From contig CAZHJG010000004.1 of assembly GCA_964533425.1 (NCBI GenBank), forward strand, positions 1 through 41,097: a stretch of DNA of 41,097 nt. The letters are read 5' to 3'. Positions 32,878 to 39,587 of this stretch are shown here, in pieces. The notes under the pieces were generated by a model. It was not told where the DNA came from. It made no database searches and saw only the letters and a list, made by a program, of their open reading frames with translations. The translations under genes and the position numbers were made by a program. The DNA is from CAZHJG01 sp964533425 (GTDB lineage Bacteria; Patescibacteriota; Saccharimonadia; Saccharimonadales; UBA4665). Position 1 is the stretch's first letter; the number at the start of each line of letters is the position of its first letter.

Positions 32878-33297
32878 CTACCTCTTCAAATAATCGCGGA
32901 GGTGTTTAATGGCCGTGTTGGCGTCTTTGATGGCGCGGGCGAGATCTTTGTCCTTGGCATCGCCTTCGCGGACGGCGCTGATCATTTCGCGGACTTTTTC
33001 TTTGGTATCCTTGGCGCGAGCCACTAGCTCGTCGCGTTCGCCTTTGGCTTGCTTGCTCAGCTTGCCGCCGCGCGCCTTGGCCTCATCAATGGCTTTACCG
33101 AGTTCGGCGTTCAATTTCTTCAAGTCTTTCTCGGCTTCGGCCCAGCTTTTGTCGGCCACATCCTTGATATCTTTGCGGGTTTCTTTGCCGCTCTTGGGCG
33201 CCGTGAGCACACCGGCTACGTAGCCAGCTGCCGCGGCGACTGCACCGGCAATGGCCGCCCGCTTCAGCGTATCGCGCTTCTTGCTCCGACCCCTCAT
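32878..33297 (-). CDS. YtxH-like protein
   Basis: The 139-residue protein begins with a basic patch and then an Ala/Gly-rich segment, IAGAVAAAAGYVAGVLTAPKSGKETR. That is the YtxH signature (a glycine-zipper-like membrane segment followed by Ala-Pro-x-Ser-Gly). The rest is a long Lys/Glu/Asp/Ala-rich helix, probably a coiled coil. YtxH proteins are stress-linked in Firmicutes; function here is unknown. The ATG overlaps the stop of the preceding gene as ATGA, so the two are translationally coupled. Confidence 0.8.
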   Translation of the reverse strand: MRGRSKKRDTLKRAAIAGAVAAAAGYVAGVLTAPKSGKETRKDIKDVADKSWAEAEKDLKKLNAELGKAIDEAKARGGKLSKQAKGERDELVARAKDTKEKVREMISAVREGDAKDKDLARAIKDANTAIKHLRDYLKR

Positions 33298-33548
33298 TTC
33301 CGGCCTCTTTTCTGGGCAAGCTTCACGATGTTACGTATGAGCTTAAAAACGGCAAGCTTGCCTTGGGCGTCACGGAATGACTCAGCGGCGTCGGCTACCG
33401 AGTCGGCGACTTCGTCGACTTTAGCAACAACTTCGCGCGCGGCGTTCAGTAATTTAACAGCGGCCACTACAGCAACAATGCACATGATGAAAAAGATACT
33501 GAGCAGCACGGTGAGAATAATTACCAGTACTTGGTCGGTTGTAGTCAT
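33294..33548 (-). CDS. Small membrane protein, 84 residues
   Basis: One strong membrane helix (residues 7-33) is followed by an amphipathic helix with regular Val/Ala/Asp spacing (AREVVAKVDEVADSVADAAES) and a basic end. The layout resembles the DUF948 type of small envelope protein that often precedes YtxH. The ATG at 33548 lies 6 nt after TATACT (33555-33560, minus strand), so the mRNA may be leaderless. Its stop overlaps the YtxH-like start by 4 nt. It lies 15 bp downstream of galU. Confidence 0.72.
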   Translation of the reverse strand: MTTTDQVLVIILTVLLSIFFIMCIVAVVAAVKLLNAAREVVAKVDEVADSVADAAESFRDAQGKLAVFKLIRNIVKLAQKRGRK

Positions 33549-33563
33549 AGCTTCAGTATATAA

Positions 33564-34460
33564 CTATTGCAATTTTTTTCGCAAATGGTCTGCCAACGCC
33601 GGGCCGATATCGGGGCGCTCCAGCGCGAAGTCAACGACGGTTTTCAGATAATCCAGCGGGTTGCCAGTATCATAACGGGCGCTGTGCTTAATTTCACAGC
33701 CATAGAAGGCCCTACCATATTTGAGCATTGGCTGTAAAACTGCGTCCGTCAGGTAAAATTCCTGGCTTCCCTTCAGCCCCTGCTTGCCCTTTTCAAGGTA
33801 ATTGAAAATATCCGGGGTCAGTAGGTGACCACCCACGCTGGCCAAGTTTGACGGTGCAGCGGCTCGGCCCGGCTTTTCGACAATACTCGTGATCTTCAGC
33901 TTGCCGCCAGACTCGTCCACGCCCACCATGCCGTAGCGCTCGTAGTCTTCGTCACGACTGACGCGAACACAGTTCAAAATATTACCGCCAGTGTCCTCGT
34001 AGAGCGTAATCATCTGTTGAAAAAGATTGGGCTTGGCTACGGTAAGGTCGTCGGCGAACGCGTAGATAAACGGCTCGTCGCCTATCAAATGAGCCGAATT
34101 CATAATTGGCGTGGCCGTGCCATATGGGCCCTTCTGGCGGACGTAGGCAAAGTTGGCCATGTCGGCGATGGAGTTTATCTCGTCAATGTAGCGGGCTTTT
34201 TTGGCCCCGCCGGCACGCAGATTGTTGAGCAGGTCTTCGTTCGGAGTATCGAAGTGATCTTCGATATTGCGCTTGCTGTAACCAGTAACGATGATGATGT
34301 CGGTGATGCCGGCTGCCACCAAATCCTCAACGATATACTGAATAATCGGCTTGTCGACGAGCGGTAACATCTCCTTGGGCATGGCCTTGGTCTGCGGTAA
34401 AAAGCGCGTGCCATAACCGGCCGCCGCGATGACGGCTTTACGAACTTTTTGTTGCTTCAT
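33564..34460 (-). CDS. galU: UTP-glucose-1-phosphate uridylyltransferase
   Basis: GalU makes UDP-glucose for surface polysaccharides and glycolipids. The 298-residue protein has the nucleotidyltransferase signature AAAGYGTRFLPQTKAMPKEMLP at the N terminus. It also has Asp residues in FAYVRQKGPYGTATPI and in IYAFADDLTV for metal and UTP, and a conserved Lys in SIVEKPGR. Length is typical. The ATG at 34460 follows TAAAAT (34468-34473, minus strand) by 7 nt. That spacer contains AAGGG, but too close to the ATG for a normal ribosome binding site. Confidence 0.95.
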   Translation of the reverse strand: MKQQKVRKAVIAAAGYGTRFLPQTKAMPKEMLPLVDKPIIQYIVEDLVAAGITDIIIVTGYSKRNIEDHFDTPNEDLLNNLRAGGAKKARYIDEINSIADMANFAYVRQKGPYGTATPIMNSAHLIGDEPFIYAFADDLTVAKPNLFQQMITLYEDTGGNILNCVRVSRDEDYERYGMVGVDESGGKLKITSIVEKPGRAAAPSNLASVGGHLLTPDIFNYLEKGKQGLKGSQEFYLTDAVLQPMLKYGRAFYGCEIKHSARYDTGNPLDYLKTVVDFALERPDIGPALADHLRKKLQ

Positions 34461-34467
34461 CCCTTAA

Positions 34468-34473
34468 ATTTTA
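34468..34473 (-). promoter_or_regulatory. -10 box for leaderless galU mRNA
   Basis: TAAAAT on the minus strand ends 7 nt before the ATG. The region between gatB and galU is only 45 bp, so the promoter sits just past the gatB stop codon. Confidence 0.5.
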
Positions 34474-34505
34474 ACACGGTCCGGATCATGAATCCGCGCT
34501 AAACT

Positions 34506-35948
34506 CTAAAGGCCAAGCTGCTTCTTAAGAAGCGCTTGCGCTAGTTGCGGATTGGCCTTGCCCTGACTGAGCTTCATAACCTGGCCCACCAAGAAGCCGA
34601 TGGCTTTCATCTCGCCGTTCTTCACATCCTCGGCCGCTTTGGGATTCTCGCTCAATACCCGTTCAACAATCTTGGCAATCTCACCCTCGTCCGATACCTG
34701 CATTAGGTTCTTCGCTTCGGCGATTGCTTCAGGGTCTTCGTTGGTCTTAAGCATTTCGATAAAAACTTCTTTGCCGGCAGTTGAACTCAGTTTATTGGAT
34801 CCTATCATCTGTGAAAGCTTGATGAGCTTTTCATCCTCGATCAGGATCTTCGCTGCGTCTACATTATCGCCCGGTGGGGCCACCTGCAACATCAAAAAAG
34901 CTAAACGGCGGACGTCTTCGTTACTTGCCTGCTGCATAAGACGCGCAACAGGCTGGGCAATATTTGGTTGCGAAATCATGTCTTCGACAACAGGAAGCTC
35001 AATGTCGAGCTGCCTGAATTTCTTGCGATAGTCATCTGGTAAATCGGGCATTTCGGCTTTGATTTTGGCAACATATTCGTCGCTGAGCACAATCGGCGGC
35101 AGATCCGGGTCGGGCATGTAACGGTAATCCTGGGCGTCTTCTTTGCTGCGTTGACTGAACGTCTTCAGCTTGTCATCATCCCAGCCGCGGGTTTCCTGAA
35201 CGACCTTTTCGCCTTTTTCCAGCAGCTCGATCTGGCGATCGATCTCATACTCGATGGCTTTCTCGACTGAGCGGAAACTGTTGAGGTTCTTGGTCTCGCT
35301 GCGCGTGCCGAGTTCGTCCGTTTTGCTAACGCTGACATTGACGTCGAAGCGCATATTGCCGTAGTACAAGTTGGCGTCCGAAACGTCGGCGTAGCGCATA
35401 CGCAGGTACAGCTCGTGGGCGTAGGCTTTGGCCTCGGCAGAGGTGTGCATATCGGGTTCACTGACGATCTCCAGCAGCGGCGTGCCGGCGCGGTTTAAGT
35501 CAACCAGACTGTAGTCAGCGCCGGCCGGGTGGACGCTCTTGCCGGCGTCTTCCTCCATGTGGGCACGGGTAATGCCGATGGTCTTTTCTTCGCCATCGAC
35601 TTCGATGGTAATCGAGCCTTTGCCGATAATCGGCTCGTCGTACTGACTAATCTGGTAGCCCTTCGGCAAATCCGGATAAAAGTAATGCTTGCGGTCAAAC
35701 TTGCTAAAGCGGGCTGGCTCGGTGCCCAGCGCGAAAGCAGCGCGCACCGCCAAGTGCACAGCTTCGCCATTAAGCACTGGCAGCGCGCCGGGCAGGCCAA
35801 AATCGATGTGGCTGACCAGCGTGTTGGGCGGCGCTTCACGGGCGTCATTGCCGACAGCCGAAAATAACTTGGTCTTGGTCTTGAGCTGCACGTGGCATTC
35901 GATGCCAATTGTGACTGTGTACTTGGAGCGAACTTCTGGGGAAATCAT
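34506..35948 (-). CDS. gatB: Glutamyl/aspartyl-tRNA(Gln/Asn) amidotransferase subunit B
   Basis: GatB binds the misacylated tRNA and carries the kinase site that activates Glu or Asp before amidation. The 480-residue protein has the family start YTVTIGIECHVQLKTKTKLF, the ALPVLN segment and KFDRKHYFYPDLPKGYQISQ. It also has REDAGKS-like HMEEDAGKS, and a C-terminal YqeY-like tail domain that contacts tRNA. It is the last gene of the gat operon. AGGAGGAG lies 4-5 nt before the ATG. The 111-bp gap to orf120 is filled by a heptad repeat. Confidence 0.97.
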   Translation of the reverse strand: MISPEVRSKYTVTIGIECHVQLKTKTKLFSAVGNDAREAPPNTLVSHIDFGLPGALPVLNGEAVHLAVRAAFALGTEPARFSKFDRKHYFYPDLPKGYQISQYDEPIIGKGSITIEVDGEEKTIGITRAHMEEDAGKSVHPAGADYSLVDLNRAGTPLLEIVSEPDMHTSAEAKAYAHELYLRMRYADVSDANLYYGNMRFDVNVSVSKTDELGTRSETKNLNSFRSVEKAIEYEIDRQIELLEKGEKVVQETRGWDDDKLKTFSQRSKEDAQDYRYMPDPDLPPIVLSDEYVAKIKAEMPDLPDDYRKKFRQLDIELPVVEDMISQPNIAQPVARLMQQASNEDVRRLAFLMLQVAPPGDNVDAAKILIEDEKLIKLSQMIGSNKLSSTAGKEVFIEMLKTNEDPEAIAEAKNLMQVSDEGEIAKIVERVLSENPKAAEDVKNGEMKAIGFLVGQVMKLSQGKANPQLAQALLKKQLGL

Positions 35949-35973
35949 GCAACTCCTCCTCTGGGAGGCAGGC

Positions 35974-36059
35974 GAGTCGCGGAATCCGAGTCGCGGAATC
36001 CGGATAGCTCGCTGCCCGAAGCCCGCAACTCGCGACTCGTGACTCGGAACTCGTACTCC
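35974..36059. repeat. Heptad-unit inverted element between orf120 and gatB
   Basis: The left side has the 14-bp unit GAGTCGC+GGAATCC twice in tandem (35974-36001). The right side has GCAACTC, GCGACTC, GTGACTC, GGAACTC and GTACTCC in exact 7-bp steps (36025-36059), the reverse-complement family of GAGTCGC. The arms are imperfect but can pair. The element touches the orf120 stop codon and ends about a dozen bases before the gatB ribosome binding site. Confidence 0.88.
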
Positions 36060-36422
36060 TTAATCATCTTCGGGCACCTCCAGCGCGCCGATGTCGCGCA
36101 GCGCCTGTCGGAAGCCATGCAGCGCTTCCAAAACATCCTGCTTGCGCAGCTTGCGGACGTCAACATCAGCCATTTGCTTGCGGAGCTTGTGGCCAAACCA
36201 GACCGATTCATTATTGGTCAGATCGCGCTGGGCTGCCACCAGCCGCTCGCCAGTGGTTTTCCCCTTGTAGCCGCGGCGCTTCAGCGCCTCGTCCAGCAGG
36301 TCGTCGGCGGCAACGATCGCCTGAGGCCAGGTCTTGCGCGTGCCACAGAACTTCTGCAAGGCGATCCAATGCTCTTTAAACTGCTGCTGCTTGAGTTTGC
36401 GCTTGCGTCTGAATAATTTCAT
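36060..36422 (-). CDS. Conserved-looking protein inside the gat operon, 120 residues
   Basis: The protein is basic at its start (MKLFRRKRKLKQQQ) and then all-helical. It contains WPQAIVAADDLLDEALKRRGYKGKTTGERL and VWFGHKLRKQMADVD, then a helix of the form DVLEALHGFRQALRDIG. The layout resembles small helical HEPN-like proteins, whose Arg-x4-6-His motif would fall at Arg-Lys-Gln-Met-Ala-Asp here, with the His replaced. That is an inference. Its ATG overlaps the gatA TGA as ATGA, so it is translated with gatA, and gatB follows. A link to the amidotransferase is plausible but unproven. Confidence 0.75.
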   Translation of the reverse strand: MKLFRRKRKLKQQQFKEHWIALQKFCGTRKTWPQAIVAADDLLDEALKRRGYKGKTTGERLVAAQRDLTNNESVWFGHKLRKQMADVDVRKLRKQDVLEALHGFRQALRDIGALEVPEDD

Positions 36423-37849
36423 GCCAGTAACGCCTCCGTGTTTTTCGCGAAGGCCAATAGCTCACGATCGCCACCTTGCTGCGCCATTAACTGCAGGCCA
36501 ACTGGCAGGCCATTGCTCAAGCCGGCTGGCACGCTGATCCCCGGCACGCCCGACAGATTAACCGCGACCGTCATTATATCGCTCAGATACAGCTGCAAGG
36601 GATCGCCGGAGTTCTCGCCAATCTTGAAGGCTGTGGTCGGCGTGACCGGCCCCAGCAGAAAATCGACCTGCTTAAACGCTTCGTTAAATTCGTTGATAAG
36701 CTTGGTTCGCACCGTTTGGGCTTTTTTATAATAAGCGTCGTAGTAGCCGCTGCTCAGAACGTAGGTACCGATCATGATGCGCCGCTTGGCTTCTTTGCCA
36801 AAACCTTTACCGCGCGAAGTCATGTAGCTGTCGTCCAGATCAGTGGCATCTTTGTCGCTAAAACCGTAGCGCTGACCGTCGTAGCGACCTAGATTACTGC
36901 TGACTTCGGCCGGACAGATGATGTAGTAAACAGCCAGGGCCATGGGCAGCGACGGCAGACTGACCTCGACAATTTCAGCGCCGGAAGCTCGCAACTTTTC
37001 GATGGCCGCCTCAACCACCTCACGAACTTCAGGGCTCAGACCTTCTGCCATGTATTCTTTGATGACGCCCACTTTGGGCTTGGCGACTGGCTTGCCATCT
37101 GTGCCCGGCACATAGCTATCAGCATCACGCTCGATCGTCGTGCTGTCCAGCTCGTCGCGTCCGGCCATAACGTCAAGCACTAACGCCGTGTCTTCGACCA
37201 TGCGCGTTAATGGTCCAATAACATCGGTGCTGCTGGCCATGGCCACCACGCCACTGCGTGACACTAGCCCATAGGTCGGCTTGTAGCCCACACACCCCGA
37301 AAAACTGGCTGGTTGGCGAATGGAGCCGCCGGTGTCGGTGCCGAGGGCGAACGGCGCCATATCGAGCACTACGGCCGTAGTCGAGCCACCCGAGCTGCCG
37401 CCCGGCACCCGCGTTTTGTCGTGGGCATTCTTGGTCGTGAAAAAGTCGCTGTTTTCGGTGCTGGAGCCGTGGGCAAAGGCATCAAGATTGGCTTTGGCCA
37501 CGCAAATGGCCCCCTCGGCCTCCAACCGCTCAATGGCTGTAGCCTGGTACGGTGCGGTGAAACCGCGCAAAATGTTGCTGGCGGCCGTGGTCTCAGCCCC
37601 GAACACCAGGAAATTATCCTTAGCGATGTACGGCACACCGGCCAGACGGCCAACTTGCTCACCTTTGGCCACGCGCGCGTCAATATCTTTCGCCCGCTGC
37701 CGGGCGCGTTCCGCCGTAGTGGCAATAATAGCGTCGTATTCTTTTTTGGCGTCAATCGTTTGCAGCGCCTGCTCCACCAGGTCGGCGGCTTTGAGCTCCC
37801 CAGCCTGTATTTTGGCCGCAAGGTCGGCAATCGGCAGCCACTGGCTCAT
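36419..37849 (-). CDS. gatA: Glutamyl/aspartyl-tRNA(Gln/Asn) amidotransferase subunit A
   Basis: GatA releases ammonia from glutamine or asparagine for transamidation. The 476-residue protein is an amidase-signature enzyme with the Ser-cisSer-Lys triad. The Lys is in YIAKDN, the cis-Ser in GGSSGGS and the nucleophile Ser in DTGGSIRQPASFSG. Length is normal. The ATG at 37849 has GGGAG 8 nt upstream. It lies after gatC across a gap filled by a heptad repeat and overlaps orf120 by 4 nt. Confidence 0.97.
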   Translation of the reverse strand: MSQWLPIADLAAKIQAGELKAADLVEQALQTIDAKKEYDAIIATTAERARQRAKDIDARVAKGEQVGRLAGVPYIAKDNFLVFGAETTAASNILRGFTAPYQATAIERLEAEGAICVAKANLDAFAHGSSTENSDFFTTKNAHDKTRVPGGSSGGSTTAVVLDMAPFALGTDTGGSIRQPASFSGCVGYKPTYGLVSRSGVVAMASSTDVIGPLTRMVEDTALVLDVMAGRDELDSTTIERDADSYVPGTDGKPVAKPKVGVIKEYMAEGLSPEVREVVEAAIEKLRASGAEIVEVSLPSLPMALAVYYIICPAEVSSNLGRYDGQRYGFSDKDATDLDDSYMTSRGKGFGKEAKRRIMIGTYVLSSGYYDAYYKKAQTVRTKLINEFNEAFKQVDFLLGPVTPTTAFKIGENSGDPLQLYLSDIMTVAVNLSGVPGISVPAGLSNGLPVGLQLMAQQGGDRELLAFAKNTEALLA

Positions 37850-37868
37850 AGCTTACGCTCCCTAACTC

Positions 37869-37933
37869 GAGTCGCGAGTCGAGAGTCGCGAGTCGAGAGT
37901 TCCCCGGATTCCGCCACTCGGATTCCGCGACTC
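37869..37933. repeat. Heptad-unit inverted element between gatC and gatA
   Basis: The left arm is GAGTCGC and GAGTCGA alternating four times, then GAGTTCC, in exact 7-bp steps (37869-37903). The right arm is GGATTCC, GCCACTC, GGATTCC, GCGACTC (37906-37933). The right arm is the reverse complement of the unit pair found in the orf120-gatB element, so the two are relatives. It ends about 10 bp from the gatC stop codon and begins about 20 bp before the gatA start. Confidence 0.9.
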
Positions 37934-37943
37934 GTGCAATTCC

Positions 37944-38237
37944 TCATCCAATCATCCTTCGCACTTTAATCTGGTCGTCCTGCTGATCCGGCAGGTTTTC
38001 TAGCAATTTGGCGGCGGCATAACCGTAGTCATGGACTTCGTCGGGCCTCGTCACATTAGTCAGTCCTGTCACCTGATTGGTGGGCTGGAGGCCGCTGACA
38101 TCCACATTCTGCAGCTGCTCAACGTACTGCAAAATCTCCGTTAGCTCCTGGCTGAACTCCTCAATTTCATCGTCCGTCAGCTTGAGACGCGCGAGCCGAG
38201 CCAATTTTAAAACATCATCCCGTGTAAGTTTGGCCAT
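37944..38237 (-). CDS. gatC: Glutamyl/aspartyl-tRNA(Gln/Asn) amidotransferase subunit C
   Basis: GatC is the small subunit that wraps around GatA and holds it to GatB. The 97-residue protein has the family pattern VLKLARLARLKLTDDEIEEFSQELTEILQYVEQLQNVDVSGLQPT, then RPDEV and a C-terminal Lys/Val-rich strand. It is the first gene of the gatC-gatA-orf120-gatB operon. TATACT (38246-38251, minus strand) ends 8 nt before the ATG, so the operon mRNA is nearly leaderless at gatC while the later genes use Shine-Dalgarno sites. Confidence 0.94.
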   Translation of the reverse strand: MAKLTRDDVLKLARLARLKLTDDEIEEFSQELTEILQYVEQLQNVDVSGLQPTNQVTGLTNVTRPDEVHDYGYAAAKLLENLPDQQDDQIKVRRMIG

Positions 38238-38245
38238 TTGTACGT

Positions 38246-38251
38246 AGTATA
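38246..38251 (-). promoter_or_regulatory. gat operon -10 box
   Basis: TATACT on the minus strand ends 8 nt before the gatC ATG. No Shine-Dalgarno lies between. Confidence 0.55.
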
Positions 38252-38277
38252 AAAGATCAGGGCATCCGATGCCATAC

Positions 38278-38321
38278 TTTACATAGCTTGACAGTCATTA
38301 TATAATACTCTTCTTGTCAAG
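38278..38321 (+). promoter_or_regulatory. Rightward promoter with flanking inverted repeat
   Basis: TTTACA (38278-38283) and TATAAT (38301-38306) are 17 bp apart. CTTGACA (38287-38293) and TGTCAAG (38315-38321) form a perfect 7-bp inverted repeat around the -10 and start site, as a repressor site would. The leader to the hydrolase ATG at 38399 would be about 85 nt; a second -10-like TATACA lies only 5 nt before that ATG. Confidence 0.6.
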
Positions 38322-38398
38322 TACTGGATTTTGGTCTTTACAAAGCATAAGCATTAGGACTACGATTAAGCCTACAGGCATCTAACATATACAACTCT

Positions 38399-39391
38399 AT
38401 GGAAGCCGCTTACCCACTCGAATACCACGAACTCCCTGATGGAGGTTCAGCAGCCGAGCGGGCATTCACAATCAGCCCCTTACCCAATCCCGACCCGGAT
38501 ACCAGGCGCGCTACAGCGATGAAGGCATCGTACGATCTGGTCCACGGTGCCGTGGAAGTCCCCGGCTCACCCGAGCCCATACAGTACACGGCCAGCGTCC
38601 CAGATCTTCTGCTTGACCCGAGAATCCGTTTATTCATCCCCGGCTTTGGCGGCTTTAAGCGCTCCTCGCGCAAAGTCCGGAGCGCCCTAGCGGCCGATCA
38701 GCACGTCGTAGGTGTTAGCTACGATCCGCCGCGATATGGCGGCACTAGAAACGACCTGCTGGATGCACAAAAGGTTCATTATGACGCGGTGGCCGCTATT
38801 ATTGATGATCTGGCTGAGAATAGCAGACTGGAGCAAGCGCTCGACGGTCGGCCAATCGATATGAACCAGATAATCCTTCTCGCTCACTCCATGGGTGGCA
38901 TACCGGCAACTGAATATGCTGTTCGCCACCCAGAAAACGTTGATCAACTACTGGGAGTAGCCATCGTCGGCACAGAAGGCGCTGTACAGCTGGGTTTTGT
39001 GCCCCGGTTGTGGCGTTCGGCTAAAAATGAATTTCTGCCCGCGGCTGGCCACGGACAATTTGGCGGGCTGATCGGCGGCGCCGTTATGGCTAAGCGAGCG
39101 TTACGCTATTACGGCGTGAATCTAGTGCGCACTATCGGCGAGATGAAGAGTTGCATGGAAGCTGATCGACGCCCACACTTAGCGGCTCTGGGTGAGCTGG
39201 GCGTGCGAACCGCTCTGTATCTGCCGGAGGGTGACGAGCTTATTCCGGCGTACTCTAATGCCGCCGCGGCCCATCACCTCGTGGACCACATCGAAATCGC
39301 GCTCCCTTTGAACCATCTGGCGCCCCAACTCCGTCCGAGGCGGGTGGCGGCTGACCTGGTACGCATTTCGTGCTTGCTCGATACGCTCTAG
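38399..39391 (+). CDS. Alpha/beta-hydrolase fold protein
   Basis: The 330-residue protein has an alpha/beta-hydrolase core from about residue 75. The oxyanion-side loop is FIPGFGGF. The nucleophile is Ser164 in LAHSMGG, the acid Asp279 in LPEGDELIP, and the histidine His306 in PLNHLAPQ. All three catalytic residues are in the right order and spacing. The first 70 residues are not recognisable. There is no signal peptide, so it is probably cytoplasmic. Substrate is unknown; an esterase or lipase activity is likely. It has its own promoter, which may be repressed through an inverted repeat. Confidence 0.82.
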   Translation: MEAAYPLEYHELPDGGSAAERAFTISPLPNPDPDTRRATAMKASYDLVHGAVEVPGSPEPIQYTASVPDLLLDPRIRLFIPGFGGFKRSSRKVRSALAADQHVVGVSYDPPRYGGTRNDLLDAQKVHYDAVAAIIDDLAENSRLEQALDGRPIDMNQIILLAHSMGGIPATEYAVRHPENVDQLLGVAIVGTEGAVQLGFVPRLWRSAKNEFLPAAGHGQFGGLIGGAVMAKRALRYYGVNLVRTIGEMKSCMEADRRPHLAALGELGVRTALYLPEGDELIPAYSNAAAAHHLVDHIEIALPLNHLAPQLRPRRVAADLVRISCLLDTL

Positions 39392-39526
39392 CTGTCAGCC
39401 AATACCAACTCTGTGGATTTTCTTACAGTCTGGCAGCGGCAAGATCATTATATTAAGACGCTTATACCGCTTTCAGCGCGACTCATTTTATAACCGGTTC
39501 TGTTAGCCACAATCAAAATTTATTTC

Positions 39527-39539
39527 CCGGCAGCGCCGG
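39527..39539 (+). terminator. Weak terminator-like hairpin after the hydrolase gene
   Basis: CCGGC-AGC-GCCGG forms a 5-bp stem followed by a T-rich stretch a few bases on. It lies in the 196-bp gap before the RlpA-like gene, which otherwise shows only A+T-rich -10-like boxes and the Shine-Dalgarno site. Confidence 0.3.
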
Positions 39540-39587
39540 AGCGTTCTTTTGGTTTATCAAATCTAATCTTCTAAAGGAGGGTAGCCA

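Noticed and set aside
36419..36422. Recoded TGA (glycine) as in some CPR lineages
   Set aside because: TGA ends gatA exactly at its family-typical length in an ATGA overlap, and another TGA closes the 84-aa membrane gene in the same way; genes do not need TGA read-through.
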